Positions 28,313 to 38,154 of a stretch of DNA of 64,000 nt are shown here, piece after piece. Location of the stretch: contig NZ_LIQF01000014.1 of assembly GCF_001418205.1 (NCBI RefSeq), positions 1 through 64,000 on the forward strand. The letters are read 5' to 3'. The position numbers were made by a program, and so were the translations under genes. Positions within the stretch are counted from its first letter, which is position 1; each line of letters opens with the position of its first letter. This DNA is from Marinomonas fungiae. Its GTDB lineage: Bacteria; Pseudomonadota; Gammaproteobacteria; Pseudomonadales; Marinomonadaceae. Below the pieces are notes generated by a model that was given only the letters and a program-made list of their open reading frames with translations, searched no databases and was not told the DNA's origin.

Positions 28313-28514
28313 TATTAAGTTTTAAACGCTGGGGTCAATAATCATCATGATAGTGAATTATCCCGAACATAACAGTAATTTTTTGATGGTCAAAACCGTT
28401 AAGTCATGATCTATAAACAAATTAGTCGATTTATTAGCCTGAGCCCTAATAAAGCATTCTGATTCCGCCGCAGTCATTGATAAACTAGCGTTATAAACTA
28501 TTCTTGGAGCCAGC

Positions 28515-29288
28515 ATGTTTGATATTGGTGTCAATTTAGATCATTCCTCTTACTTAGACAATTTGCAGCAGTTTCGTGAGGATTATCAACACGAAGGTGT
28601 TCAGGGCATCATCTGCATTGCCTCAAATATGCAAGAAGCCAATCTACTTTCTGACCTGTGTACTCCCTATCCTGATATGCATTACACGCTAGGTTGTCAT
28701 CCGCATCATGCTTCCAGCTGGGACGTTCAGGACAGCGACAAACTGATCCAAGCCTTTGCGGCTGATCCTAAGGCAGTGGCGGTGGGGGAAATGGGGCTAG
28801 ATTTTAATCGTAATTACTCCACACCAGATGAGCAAATTCGCGCTTTTGAAGCGCAGCTAATCGTTGCAGAAAAAGCACAAAAGCCCGTCTACCTACATGA
28901 ACGGGATGCTTTTGCCGAGTTAACTCAGCGTTTAGCACAGGCTTCTCTTCCGAAAGGCGGGGTGATTCACTGTTTTACAGGCAACAAAGATCAGCTGAAA
29001 AGCTATTTGGATTTAGGTTTAAGTGTGGGCATTACAGGCTGGCTCTTGGATGAGCGCCGCAATCAGGAACTGGTCGAGGCTTTAGCGTACTTGCCTTTAG
29101 ATCGACTGCTACTAGAAACCGACGCGCCTTATTTGTTGCCGCGAAACATTCGTCCTCGCCCTAAGCGAAACCATCCAAAATTTTTACCTTACATTGCGCA
29201 AGCCGTGGCAGAGGTAAAAGGTATTGCATTAGAAGAAGTCATTGCGCAAGCTAGTGACAATACCCGTCAGTTATTTTTCAGCGCCTAG
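28515..29288 (+). CDS. tatD: TatD-family metal-dependent DNase
   Basis: The 257-residue TIM-barrel hydrolase begins MFDIGVNLDHSSY, as TatD proper does. Metal and active-site residues are in GCHPHHASSW, VGEMGLDFNRNYS (Glu), VYLHERDAF (His), GGVIHCFTG (His) and LLLETDAPYLLPRNIRP (Asp). It degrades single-stranded DNA 3' to 5'. Its last 18 bases overlap the end of the convergent glutaredoxin-like gene. No tatABC genes are adjacent. Confidence 0.92.
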   Translation: MFDIGVNLDHSSYLDNLQQFREDYQHEGVQGIICIASNMQEANLLSDLCTPYPDMHYTLGCHPHHASSWDVQDSDKLIQAFAADPKAVAVGEMGLDFNRNYSTPDEQIRAFEAQLIVAEKAQKPVYLHERDAFAELTQRLAQASLPKGGVIHCFTGNKDQLKSYLDLGLSVGITGWLLDERRNQELVEALAYLPLDRLLLETDAPYLLPRNIRPRPKRNHPKFLPYIAQAVAEVKGIALEEVIAQASDNTRQLFFSA

Positions 29289-29573
29289 AATAAATACTCG
29301 CCGCGCTTTTGGCGGCGTTTGTTGCTTTGCTGGCTGCGGCGAAGAGACTTGATTAAGTAAGGATTGGGCTTGGCTTGGATCAAAAGGCCAATCCATTACA
29401 CCATCACCGATCTGTAACACAGGGATACGCAAACCATAAAGCGTCACCAAGTGTTCATCACTGGCGATATCAACCTTGTCATATTGCAGCATAGGAAAAA
29501 AATGCTGTAGCCAAACTTCAGCATCCTCACACAAATGGCAACCTAGGGTACCGTAAAGTTGAATATCAGACAT
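29271..29573 (-). CDS. Glutaredoxin-like protein
   Basis: The 100-residue thioredoxin-fold protein starts MSDIQLYGTLGCHLCEDAEVWL with redox motif CHLC. The cis-Pro is in LRIPVLQIGDG, and WPFDPSQAQSLL is typical of the DUF836 glutaredoxin-like family. The start at 29573 overlaps the end of the TetR gene by 8 bases; a start at 29600 adds only a basic stretch. It is co-transcribed with the TetR gene. Role unknown beyond thiol redox. Confidence 0.8.
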   Translation of the reverse strand: MSDIQLYGTLGCHLCEDAEVWLQHFFPMLQYDKVDIASDEHLVTLYGLRIPVLQIGDGVMDWPFDPSQAQSLLNQVSSPQPAKQQTPPKARRVFILGAEK

Positions 29574-30234
29574 GGCCCGCTTGCGCCTTCTCCAGCTCAA
29601 AAATGGATTGTGGCAATGCAGCCAACGGCGTCACTGGACACACTAAACTGGATGCCTGTTCTAATTGATCCCCACTTAGGCCCATTGACGATAAAGCCAA
29701 CAACACGATTTGAGAGGCTTCTCCATCGGGCAATGCCATACCATTGGCATGATATTGCTTTAACAATGGAAAAAAACCATTTTCAATGAAAGAGGCGGTT
29801 ATTTTAGCGTTGTGCACACGCCCTTTATTCGACAGCATTTCTTCTAACACCAAGGGCTCTAACAAGGCCATTAAACCGCCATCCATACGTTCTGAAAAGT
29901 TTTCAGCACGATAAAAATAGTTCGCCCAAGTTGGCTTAGCATTGAGAATATTTACGAAATACTTTAACAACAGTGAAATGCGACATTCCACTCGTGATTG
30001 GGTCAGCAATAAGCTGTTAAGGTCTTTTTGAATCAATGCGGACAGACAAGTACGCACATCGGCGAGCGCTTCATCTTTACTGTCATAGTAATTATAAAAG
30101 GTCCCAATACTGACGCCAGCGCTGACCGACACATCTTGCACAGTAATTTCTGTCCAATCTGTTTCCAGAAGCAAATTTTGCACTGCGCTACGTAACCGGT
30201 CTTGGGTTAGAACTCGTTTCGGGGGTGTCACCAT
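29566..30234 (-). CDS. TetR-family transcriptional regulator
   Basis: The 222-residue regulator has an N-terminal HTH with TVQDVSVSAGVSIGTFYNYYDSKDEALADV (about residues 33-65). The ligand-binding C-terminal part shows no close specificity mark, though the layout resembles fatty-acid-type TetR proteins. It overlaps the glutaredoxin-like gene. No obvious long palindrome is seen directly before it. Confidence 0.87.
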   Translation of the reverse strand: MVTPPKRVLTQDRLRSAVQNLLLETDWTEITVQDVSVSAGVSIGTFYNYYDSKDEALADVRTCLSALIQKDLNSLLLTQSRVECRISLLLKYFVNILNAKPTWANYFYRAENFSERMDGGLMALLEPLVLEEMLSNKGRVHNAKITASFIENGFFPLLKQYHANGMALPDGEASQIVLLALSSMGLSGDQLEQASSLVCPVTPLAALPQSIFELEKAQAGHV

Positions 30235-30278
30235 GCTTATACTCTTCTACTCAACTGTCATTCCTTAACGTTGTGGTA

Positions 30279-30319
30279 GCCGGTAAAACCGGCAAGCTAA
30301 TGGATCAGGCCCATTAGCT
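30279..30319 (-). other. Two consecutive hairpins after polB
   Basis: GCCGGT/ACCGGC with loop AAA (30279-30293) and AGCTAATGG/CCATTAGCT with a 7-base loop (30295-30319) lie between the polB stop and the TetR gene. They may form the polB terminator, but a T-run is missing. Confidence 0.45.
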
Positions 30320-30352
30320 AGACTTACACACGCCAGCCCTAATTACCATACA

Positions 30353-32686
30353 TCACAAAAGGTTATACTGCGGGGTCAGTATATCAACAACATTCAAATG
30401 AAGCATTTGAAAAACCCCTTCCGCGATCGGCAGAACTTGTTTATCTATATAATGCTGATAATCCAGATTGTCTAAATCACTTTCACCCAGATATGGCATC
30501 ACACCTGCGAGCGTATAAACATATTGCACTCGCTTACGACCACGATCATATTCTGGCGGCAGACCTTGCTGATAACGAAGCTCATCGGCCATCTTAGCTG
30601 CGCGAACATGCGGTGGCTGAGTTTTGGTGTACTTAGCCAGCGGGCGTGTTAACTGCTTCGAATATATCAGCTCGTGATCGAACTTTCCTAGTCGTAAATC
30701 GCTAACAAATTCAGAAACATAACTATCCAGATCTAAGTCAAAAAACAGATGCTCAAATAGCTCAACCTGGAACCGCTTCGCCAAAGGTGTCCAATCGCTG
30801 CGAGCAGCCTCCAAACCTTTAAAGACAATCTCGCCGTTACTTAAGCCCGCATAACGTTTTTTCGAACCTTCTTCTTGACCGCGAATAGTCGGCATATAGA
30901 AACGGGTATATAAGGTTTCAAACTCAAGCTCTAAGTGCGAGTCGATATCCGCATAATCACCGCACCACTCGCTCAAGCATTGGTTAACCACCTCACACAA
31001 CTCTTTGCCAGCCCGCCACGCTTCATCTTCAGACAGCGAGTCTGACAAGGTGATAAACAAGGAGTCCGTATCACCATAAATAACTTTAGCGCCACGCTCT
31101 TCCATCCATTGCTTGCTTCTTCCAAGCAATTCATGACCGCGCATCGTGATGGAGCTGGCCAATTCTGCATGATAAAAACGGCAAACTTGTGAGCCGAGCA
31201 CACCGTAAAAGGAGTTCATTATAATCTTGATGGCGTAACTTAAAATCGAATTACCATTACGTTTGGCGCTTTCACGTGATTGAGCAAGCTCAGCAACCAA
31301 TTCAGGCAAAATCGCAAATTGACGTTGAAAAGATGCTCCGCGATAGCCTGGTACCAAACCTTCGTCCTGCGCCAACGCCTGCGCTACCACACGTGCTAAA
31401 GGGTCAACATAGAATGTGCGAATAATGCTTGGATATAGGCTTTTAAAGTCGAACACCAAAACATTTTTATAAAGCCCAGGCAGTGAGTTCATGACAAAGC
31501 CGCCGGGGCTTGGGACAAACTTATCATCACTCCAAGCTGGCGCCACCCAACCTTTACGATGCAAGCGTGGTAAATACAGATTCTCAAACGACGCCACAGA
31601 GCCGCCAGTTTGTGACAGGGGAATACCAGTGAGGTCAACACGGGTTTGCTGCAATTCTATCAACTGAAGCTTTTCGAAAATACGCTCAACTAAGACACAG
31701 TCTTGTAGATTGTAGGCGACAAACTTATCTAACTCTTCACGGTGCATGCGTTCGATCTCTTGCCAGCGATCACCACCGGTTAGCAGCTTAGATTCGTCCA
31801 ACAACTCATTGCTAACGTTGTTGAGACTGTAGGAGTTGAAATGATAGCCACCCACCTTGAGCATGGTGATGCCATCTAGTACCGCTCGCCCAGCAATCGA
31901 TGCAAAAACTTTACCGCTGTCTTTGGCTTCGCGTACGCGCCAATTCTCACCTTGAACCCCTAAAGCAGGCTTGATACCTAAGTACCTAAAGCGCTGATCG
32001 AGAAACATCAAATCAAAACCGATGACGTTCCAGCCAATGATGATGTCAGGAGAATGCTTGCGTACAAATTTGATAAATGCCATGAGCAGTTTACGCTCAT
32101 CAGCAAAGCAATAGACATTTTCAATTTGAGAGGACTGCGGTGAGACGACCAGTACAACCTTGCGCTCACCGCTAGTGATGCCAATGGACAGCAACTCATT
32201 ACGGGATACAGAAGTTTCGATGTCCAATGACCACACTTGCCAGTTAGGCTGATACTCGCCTGCTTTCAGCTTGGCTTGACTAAAACTCATACCTGACGCA
32301 TCCGGCACGCCAACAAAGGCGACCTGTCCACGAATATGTCGCTCCATTAAATAGCGATCTTCGGGCTTGATGTCTTCTTCGTAAACCAAATAACCCAGTT
32401 TCTTGACCATCGCCACCATTTGCTGTTGCAGTAGTAGGCTTTGGCAACGAACGACACAAACCGCTTCATGGGAGAAGGATTTAAGCTGACTTTCTTCACA
32501 CTTCACCCCTTCTACATCGGTCGCTAGAGCTTCCATTGGGGCATTGGTAAAAAACAGAGTTTCTGGATTGGCAATCGAAACTTTGACGGTGGCGGCGTCA
32601 GTCTTCACATAGTAATGGATCTCAAGACGACCCTTCACATCACTACTGTGACGACTGACGATGTATCCTTGCTGTGGCTCAAACAT
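30353..32686 (-). CDS. polB: DNA polymerase II (family B)
   Basis: The 777-residue translesion/repair polymerase has the exonuclease motif WSLDIETSVSRNELL (about residue 150), GWNVIGFDLMFL, the polymerase motif A DFKSLYPSIIRTF (about 414), motif B AIKIIMNSFYGVLGS and motif C YGDTDSLF (about 540). Length is that of E. coli Pol II. Catalytic Asp residues are intact. In other bacteria it is SOS-induced; I see no convincing LexA box close to its start. It follows the ABC permease gene by 12 bases. Confidence 0.96.
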   Translation of the reverse strand: MFEPQQGYIVSRHSSDVKGRLEIHYYVKTDAATVKVSIANPETLFFTNAPMEALATDVEGVKCEESQLKSFSHEAVCVVRCQSLLLQQQMVAMVKKLGYLVYEEDIKPEDRYLMERHIRGQVAFVGVPDASGMSFSQAKLKAGEYQPNWQVWSLDIETSVSRNELLSIGITSGERKVVLVVSPQSSQIENVYCFADERKLLMAFIKFVRKHSPDIIIGWNVIGFDLMFLDQRFRYLGIKPALGVQGENWRVREAKDSGKVFASIAGRAVLDGITMLKVGGYHFNSYSLNNVSNELLDESKLLTGGDRWQEIERMHREELDKFVAYNLQDCVLVERIFEKLQLIELQQTRVDLTGIPLSQTGGSVASFENLYLPRLHRKGWVAPAWSDDKFVPSPGGFVMNSLPGLYKNVLVFDFKSLYPSIIRTFYVDPLARVVAQALAQDEGLVPGYRGASFQRQFAILPELVAELAQSRESAKRNGNSILSYAIKIIMNSFYGVLGSQVCRFYHAELASSITMRGHELLGRSKQWMEERGAKVIYGDTDSLFITLSDSLSEDEAWRAGKELCEVVNQCLSEWCGDYADIDSHLELEFETLYTRFYMPTIRGQEEGSKKRYAGLSNGEIVFKGLEAARSDWTPLAKRFQVELFEHLFFDLDLDSYVSEFVSDLRLGKFDHELIYSKQLTRPLAKYTKTQPPHVRAAKMADELRYQQGLPPEYDRGRKRVQYVYTLAGVMPYLGESDLDNLDYQHYIDKQVLPIAEGVFQMLHLNVVDILTPQYNLL

Positions 32687-32698
32687 GAAATTGTGTAC

Positions 32699-35155
32699 TT
32701 AGATAGATCTTAATAAACGAATGGGCGGCACTTTTAGCACAGCTCGGCTCGCAAATACACCTATAATTGTCACAATTCCCCAGCCAGCCAATGGGCCAAC
32801 CAGCCATAATTGCGGGTGTATAGTCACTTCCATATCAAACACAAAGTGCTGTAAACCCACCAACGCAAGCTCTGCGCCTAGTGCGCCTATTAAGCCTGCA
32901 AACAGCCCAAGCGCACCAAACTCAATCAATAACGCTTGGCGAACAATTTTCTTGGTCGCCCCCAAAGTACGCAGTAAAGCACCTTCTTCTAAACGTTCAT
33001 CAAGGGTTGAGCGTACACTGGCCATCAGCACCAAAGCACCCGCACCTAAGATAAACGCCAACACGATTTTTAGGGCATTCGCTAATTGAGCAATAATGTC
33101 CTGCACCTGTTTGAGAAGCTCTCCAATATTCAACATAGATACGGTTGGGTAATTCGCCATAAAGCGATAGAAATCGGCCGCATTATTTTCATTAAGAAAA
33201 ACGCTGCTGACGTAGTTAGCTTGATAATCCGACAATACGGACTGCGGCAAGATCAAATAGAAATTTGGTTGCATACTTTGCCAATCCACCGTGCGTATTG
33301 AGGTAATCGGTAAGGTGTAATCCAAACCACCAATACTGATGGTTAGCTCATCACCTATGACAACACCCGCCTCAATCGCTGCTTTTTGTTCGATTGAAAT
33401 GCCCTCGGCAGCAAAGTCACCTTCGATCACTGTAGAGCCAGAACCGATTTCATTAGCCCAGGTCAGATTCATTTCGCGCTCAACGATTTCAGGTTCATTA
33501 CGTTGATCTGGAAAAAGCTTTTCAACGTCCTCACCATTGATGGCAATCACGCGTCCACGCACCATCGGAAACCAATCGGACGCAGCAATATCATTGTCGG
33601 TGGTATAGGTTTTTATGCCTGTCACCTGTGCTTCTTGCACATTAAATAAGTAATGATTCGGTGTATTTTCGGGAATTTGCGCTTGCCAATCTCGAATCAA
33701 GTTACTCTGCACACCGACCAGTATTAAACTGAGCATGATGATCAAGGTAAACACTAATAGTTGGAACAGATTCGACACTAAGCGTCGATGCAAGGCAGCA
33801 AGTCCCACCTGCCAGCCTGTGGTAGATTGCTTCGACAACCGGCGACTAATGGAGAATAGCCCCCACCCCACAAGAAACACCAAGCCAGTCACAATGGCTA
33901 AACCAACCATAACAATGCTGGGCAAACGCCAGCCACCCGCGTAGATCACCATCAGAGCGTACATGCCAATCAGGCCGAATAAAAACAAGGAAGAAGAGCG
34001 AACCTGTAAACCAGCACTTGGCTGCAATACTCGCAGCGGCGGCACACTGACTAGACGGGCTAATAAAGGCGCACAAAACGCTAGAATCGAGATGATCGCG
34101 GTGGCCGCCCCTAACCAAAGCTTCATAAGTGTCGGCGCTGGTAAAGCCGCGCTCATCAACGAAGATAATAAGTCTGCAATCAGCCCTTGAATTAAATAGC
34201 CTAACGCTGAACCCAAGACAATGCCGAGCAAGGTAATAAGGGTCACTTGAAACACCATCAAGCGCACCAAACGTTGAGGTGTTGCCCCCATGGTTTTCAT
34301 CACCGCGAATTGAGTTAAATGACGTTTAACATAGCGTGCAGAGGCAAGCGCCATGGCCACGCCCGACATCACCACCGCTAAGGTTCCCGCCAACAATAAA
34401 AAAGACTCTGCTCGATTTACCGTATTACCGACGCGTTCTCCACGTTCGATCGGTGTGCGAATACGCTCACCTTCACCTAATTGCGGCGCTAGAATGTTAT
34501 CGAACTGCTCCAGCTCATCAGCGCCACCAGCATATAAGAAGGCATAACGCACACGCGCGCCAGGGATAATCACTTCCGTGGCAGACAAATCTTGCTCATT
34601 CATAATTGCCCGTGGAGCAATCGAAAACGCTGACGTGGCGCTGCCTGGATCGCGTACCAAATATTTCGTCACGGTTAAAGGCGCTTCACCAACGCGTACG
34701 GTTTGTCCAAGCTCCACAGACAGCAAACTCGCTAAACGGGAAGATAGCCAAATTTCACCCGATGCTGGGGCTTGTGAACTGGCTTCCCCAGTACCAAACA
34801 AAGCTTGGTCGGTAATAAATTCGCCACGCAAGGGATAGTTATTAGATACTGCTGTGACCTGAGCTAAATGCAGTCCTTCCCCACCAAACACCATGGAAGA
34901 AAAAGACGCCGTTTGCGCGGTTTCTAAGCTCATATCTTGGGCTTGCTCGATCCACGCCTGCGGCACAGGATCATCGCGACGTACACTGCGATCCGCTCCC
35001 AATAAGTTGGCAGACTGCACTTCAAACGATTGTTGTAAACGATCCACAAACAGCCCGATGCCGGTCACAGTGGCGACCGACAACACCAAGGCCATCAGCA
35101 ACGTCAGCACATCGCCTGTCTTGAATTCCCTAATCAATAAGCGCCATGCAAACAT
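32699..35155 (-). CDS. ybbP: FtsX-type ABC transporter permease (YbbP-like)
   Basis: The 818-residue permease has two FtsX/MacB-type domains. One membrane segment at residues 13-33 precedes a large periplasmic part. Membrane blocks follow at about 250-370, then a central pair (390-440, 470-490), a second periplasmic part and a C-terminal block (690-800). The C-terminal VLKVPPIRLLRSI is typical. It overlaps the ATPase gene by one base. It matches the ybbA-ybbP pair next to tesA in E. coli, of unclear substrate, perhaps lipid or lipoprotein handling. Confidence 0.88.
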   Translation of the reverse strand: MFAWRLLIREFKTGDVLTLLMALVLSVATVTGIGLFVDRLQQSFEVQSANLLGADRSVRRDDPVPQAWIEQAQDMSLETAQTASFSSMVFGGEGLHLAQVTAVSNNYPLRGEFITDQALFGTGEASSQAPASGEIWLSSRLASLLSVELGQTVRVGEAPLTVTKYLVRDPGSATSAFSIAPRAIMNEQDLSATEVIIPGARVRYAFLYAGGADELEQFDNILAPQLGEGERIRTPIERGERVGNTVNRAESFLLLAGTLAVVMSGVAMALASARYVKRHLTQFAVMKTMGATPQRLVRLMVFQVTLITLLGIVLGSALGYLIQGLIADLLSSLMSAALPAPTLMKLWLGAATAIISILAFCAPLLARLVSVPPLRVLQPSAGLQVRSSSLFLFGLIGMYALMVIYAGGWRLPSIVMVGLAIVTGLVFLVGWGLFSISRRLSKQSTTGWQVGLAALHRRLVSNLFQLLVFTLIIMLSLILVGVQSNLIRDWQAQIPENTPNHYLFNVQEAQVTGIKTYTTDNDIAASDWFPMVRGRVIAINGEDVEKLFPDQRNEPEIVEREMNLTWANEIGSGSTVIEGDFAAEGISIEQKAAIEAGVVIGDELTISIGGLDYTLPITSIRTVDWQSMQPNFYLILPQSVLSDYQANYVSSVFLNENNAADFYRFMANYPTVSMLNIGELLKQVQDIIAQLANALKIVLAFILGAGALVLMASVRSTLDERLEEGALLRTLGATKKIVRQALLIEFGALGLFAGLIGALGAELALVGLQHFVFDMEVTIHPQLWLVGPLAGWGIVTIIGVFASRAVLKVPPIRLLRSI

Positions 35156-35823
35156 TAGGACTCCTTAAGCTCGCCATCGTGAATTTCGATTTGTCGATCG
35201 CAACGTCCAGCCAGCTCTGGGTTATGGGTGACAACCACTAGCGTAGTACCCTGCTGCTTGTTCAAGTCGAACAGTAAATCTTCCACTAAAATACCGTTTT
35301 TTCCGTCTAAGTTACCGGTGGGTTCATCCGCAAACAAAATCTTTGGTGCCGAGGCAAAGGCTCGCGCAATGGCCACACGCTGCTGTTCTCCACCCGATAG
35401 TTGGCGCGGATAATGATCCATACGATGGGATAAGCCCACTTTCTGCAACAATTCTCGCGCTCGGTCATCGGCCTTACGGTTGCCTTTTAGCTCGTTAGGC
35501 AACATAACGTTTTCTAGTGCCGTTAAACTGGGTAGTAAATGAAACGACTGGAAAATAAAACCGACATAACGACCGCGAAGTACTGCTCGTCCTTCTTCAT
35601 CCAGAGACTCCAACGCCTCCCCGTATAGGCGAATGCTGCCTTGGCTATGCTGATCTAAACCAGCCATCAAACCTAGCAAGGTGGATTTACCAGAGCCCGA
35701 TGCACCGACGATGGCAACGGATTCACCATCCTTGATGTGCAGATTGATTCCTTTGAGAATATCCAATTTCCCGTTGCTTGTTGTAACGGAATGGTTAAGC
35801 TTTTCTATTGTCAAAGCCGACAT
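35155..35823 (-). CDS. ybbA: ABC transporter ATP-binding protein (YbbA-like)
   Basis: The product of about 222 residues has Walker A VGASGSGKSTLLGL, signature LSGGEQQRVAIARAF, Walker B KILFADEPTGNLD and H-loop VVVTHNPEL, as in the LolD/MacB-like group. The frame is open to 35919, but the family N-terminus matches MSALTIEKLNHSV, so ATG 35823 was chosen; ATG 35841 is an alternative. Its start lies 34 bases from that of the divergent tesA, so each promoter must lie within the other gene. Confidence 0.9.
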   Translation of the reverse strand: MSALTIEKLNHSVTTSNGKLDILKGINLHIKDGESVAIVGASGSGKSTLLGLMAGLDQHSQGSIRLYGEALESLDEEGRAVLRGRYVGFIFQSFHLLPSLTALENVMLPNELKGNRKADDRARELLQKVGLSHRMDHYPRQLSGGEQQRVAIARAFASAPKILFADEPTGNLDGKNGILVEDLLFDLNKQQGTTLVVVTHNPELAGRCDRQIEIHDGELKES

Positions 35824-35857
35824 AGTGTCCGTGTCTTGCATAAATAGGTTGCCTATG

Positions 35858-36469
35858 ATGTCTAAAGTATGTGTTGTACTGCTGTGTTTCTTGTCACTTC
35901 TTACTAATGCCCATGCCAATACTCTATTGGTGTTTGGGGACAGTTTGAGTGCTGCTTATAATCTAAGACAGCAACAAGGTTGGGTTAGTTTACTGAGTCA
36001 ACAATTAAATCGCAGCCACCCCGATGTCAACGTGGTCAATGCCAGCATCAGTGGGGAAACCACGCAAGGCGGCTTATCTCGTTTACCTAAGTTATTAGAA
36101 ACACATCAGCCCAAATGGGTTGTCCTTGAGCTAGGTGCAAACGACGGCTTACGAGGTTATCCGCTCAATCAAATGAAGCAAAACCTCGCTCACATGATTG
36201 ACCAATCTCAGCAAACTGGCGCCAAGGTACTGTTGGTGGGAAATCATTTGCCAAGCAACTACGGCCGCACCTATACCACTCAATTCTTTAATGTTTACAG
36301 CGAGTTAGCCAAGGAATATCAATTGGCTTATGTGCCTTTTATGCTAGAAAACGTGGCACTTGATAGCACTCTGATGCAAAATGATGGCTTACATCCCAAC
36401 GCTGACGGCCAGCCAGTCGTGCTTGAGAACATCGCACCTACTTTGCTGCCCCTGCTCAATCTACCATAA
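35858..36469 (+). CDS. tesA: Arylesterase/thioesterase TesA (GDSL family)
   Basis: The 203-residue periplasmic SGNH hydrolase has signal MSKVCVVLLCFLSLLTNAHA. The nucleophile Ser is in VFGDSLSAAYN, Gly in SISGETTQGG, Asn in LGANDGLRG, and the Asp-His pair in MQNDGLHPNADGQ. It is a lysophospholipase/acyl-CoA thioesterase in E. coli. ATG at 35855 or 35858 are equally usable. It is followed by a dehydrogenase gene after 9 bases. Synteny with ybbA-ybbP is as in E. coli. Confidence 0.94.
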   Translation: MSKVCVVLLCFLSLLTNAHANTLLVFGDSLSAAYNLRQQQGWVSLLSQQLNRSHPDVNVVNASISGETTQGGLSRLPKLLETHQPKWVVLELGANDGLRGYPLNQMKQNLAHMIDQSQQTGAKVLLVGNHLPSNYGRTYTTQFFNVYSELAKEYQLAYVPFMLENVALDSTLMQNDGLHPNADGQPVVLENIAPTLLPLLNLP

Positions 36470-36478
36470 GGACTTACG

Positions 36479-37420
36479 ATGAAAGCGGTATTTTTGGATC
36501 GCGGATCATTTCCAGAAGACACACCTATCCCAATGCCTGATGGCGTGTCAGAAACACAGTTTTTCCATAACTCAAGTGACGAGAATGTTCTGGAACGCAT
36601 CCAACATGCTGACATCGTAATGACTAACAAGGTGGTATTATCACGCAATACCTTGCAACAATGCCCACATCTAAAACTCGTCCAAGTCATGGCTACAGGC
36701 ACCAATAACGTAGACCTAAAGGCTTGTAAAGATTTAGGGATCACAGTGCAAAATGTGGCAGGCTACTCAACGGTTAGCGTGCCGGAACATACCTTCGCCA
36801 TGATGCTAGAGCTGCGCCGTAACTTAACCCGCTACCGTGAGGCGATAAAGCAAGGTCGCTGGGCTGAGTCTGAGTTTTTCGGCTTTCTCGATTTTCCTTT
36901 GAATGACCTTGCAAACAGTACCTTGTGTTTACTTGGTAAAGGCTCCTTAGGCAATCGCGTGGCGGAAATTGCCCGCGCGTTTGGTATGCACGTCATTTTT
37001 GCCGAACACCGAAATGCAGATACGGTGCGAGACGGTTACACCGAGTTTAATCAAGCGATCCAAGCGGCTGATGTGATCAGTTTGCACTGCCCTCTAACGG
37101 ACACAACACGCGATGTGATCGACAAAGACGTTTTCGCGATCATGAAACCCACCGCTATTTTGATTAACACTGGGCGTGGTGGATTGGTCAATGAAGAAGA
37201 TTTAGTGGACGCCATTAAAACAAAGCGTATTGCAGGTGCGGGCTTTGATGTTGCGACAGTTGAACCAATGCCAATGGATCACATACTCCAATCCATCGCG
37301 CATTTGCCAAACTTCATTCTAACGCCACATGTAGCATGGGCCAGTGAGTCATCGATGGCACGCCTTCTTCAGATTGCTTGTGATAATATGACGTCTTTTA
37401 TCGAACAACAGATCAAATGA
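36479..37420 (+). CDS. D-2-hydroxyacid dehydrogenase (glycerate/hydroxypyruvate type)
   Basis: The 313-residue NAD(P)-dependent enzyme has a Rossmann motif LGKGSLGNRVAEIARAFG (about residue 152). The catalytic Arg is in INTGRGGLVNE, Glu in VATVEPMPMDH and His in LTPHVAWAS. It looks like hydroxypyruvate/glycerate dehydrogenase (HprA), which would link to serine and glycine metabolism, but the substrate cannot be fixed from sequence. Its stop overlaps the truC start by 4 bases. Confidence 0.88.
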   Translation: MKAVFLDRGSFPEDTPIPMPDGVSETQFFHNSSDENVLERIQHADIVMTNKVVLSRNTLQQCPHLKLVQVMATGTNNVDLKACKDLGITVQNVAGYSTVSVPEHTFAMMLELRRNLTRYREAIKQGRWAESEFFGFLDFPLNDLANSTLCLLGKGSLGNRVAEIARAFGMHVIFAEHRNADTVRDGYTEFNQAIQAADVISLHCPLTDTTRDVIDKDVFAIMKPTAILINTGRGGLVNEEDLVDAIKTKRIAGAGFDVATVEPMPMDHILQSIAHLPNFILTPHVAWASESSMARLLQIACDNMTSFIEQQIK

Positions 37421-38145
37421 GCCTAGAAATCCTTCATATTGACGACGATTTGGTCGTCGTCAATAAACCCAGCGGACTGCTTGTCCATCGCACTGACTTA
37501 GCCAAACATGAACAGGACGCTGTGGTGCAACGCCTTAATGAACAATTAGGACGCTGGGTCTACCCTATTCACCGCTTAGACAGAGCCACCTCTGGCGTAC
37601 TGGTGATGGCACTCAATGAAACAGTTTGTCGCCGCTTGGGGGAGCAATTTATGGCGCGCACAACCGATAAAAACTATCTTGCGATTGTCCGTGGACACAC
37701 TCAACCCGAAGGCGTCATTGATTACCCCTTAGCTAAATTGAACGAAGAAAAAGGCCGTGCTCGTTTCAAAATTGAAGGCACGGAAAAAGAAGCTATCAGC
37801 CATTTTTCTACGCTAGAAACGTTTCAAATTCCTGTTCCAGTAAGCCGATATGAACAAATGCGCTTAAGTCTTGTTAGCGTCAAGCCTGAGCAGGGGCGAA
37901 CCCATCAAATTCGCCGTCATTTTAAGCATATATTCCACCCTTTATTAGGTGATACACGCTACGGCTGTCGCCATCATAACCAAGCCATGCGCGACCATTG
38001 GTCGGAAAATCTGCGCTTAATGCTGCATGCAGAAAACCTATCCTTTACACATCCTGTCAGCCAAGAGCGCCTGAACATTTCGGCGTCGCTGCCAGAGGAC
38101 ATGAGCACTTTACTCCACACGTTAAGAACACAAACCTTCGATTAA
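37417..38145 (+). CDS. truC: tRNA pseudouridine(65) synthase TruC
   Basis: The 242-residue RluA-type enzyme has the catalytic Asp in YPIHRLDRATSGVLV (about residue 54). LEILHIDDDLVVVNKPSGLLVH at the N-terminus and the RTHQIRRHFKHI block are typical of TruC, which modifies position 65 of certain tRNAs. No S4 domain is present. It overlaps the dehydrogenase gene (ATGA) and is followed by yciH 9 bases later. Confidence 0.92.
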   Translation: MSLEILHIDDDLVVVNKPSGLLVHRTDLAKHEQDAVVQRLNEQLGRWVYPIHRLDRATSGVLVMALNETVCRRLGEQFMARTTDKNYLAIVRGHTQPEGVIDYPLAKLNEEKGRARFKIEGTEKEAISHFSTLETFQIPVPVSRYEQMRLSLVSVKPEQGRTHQIRRHFKHIFHPLLGDTRYGCRHHNQAMRDHWSENLRLMLHAENLSFTHPVSQERLNISASLPEDMSTLLHTLRTQTFD

Positions 38146-38154
38146 GAGCATTTT

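Noticed and set aside
28313-28514. Possible small gene or RNA between cheV and tatD
   Set aside because: The gap is AT-rich and only two divergent promoter regions are expected; no coding frame or hairpin stood out.
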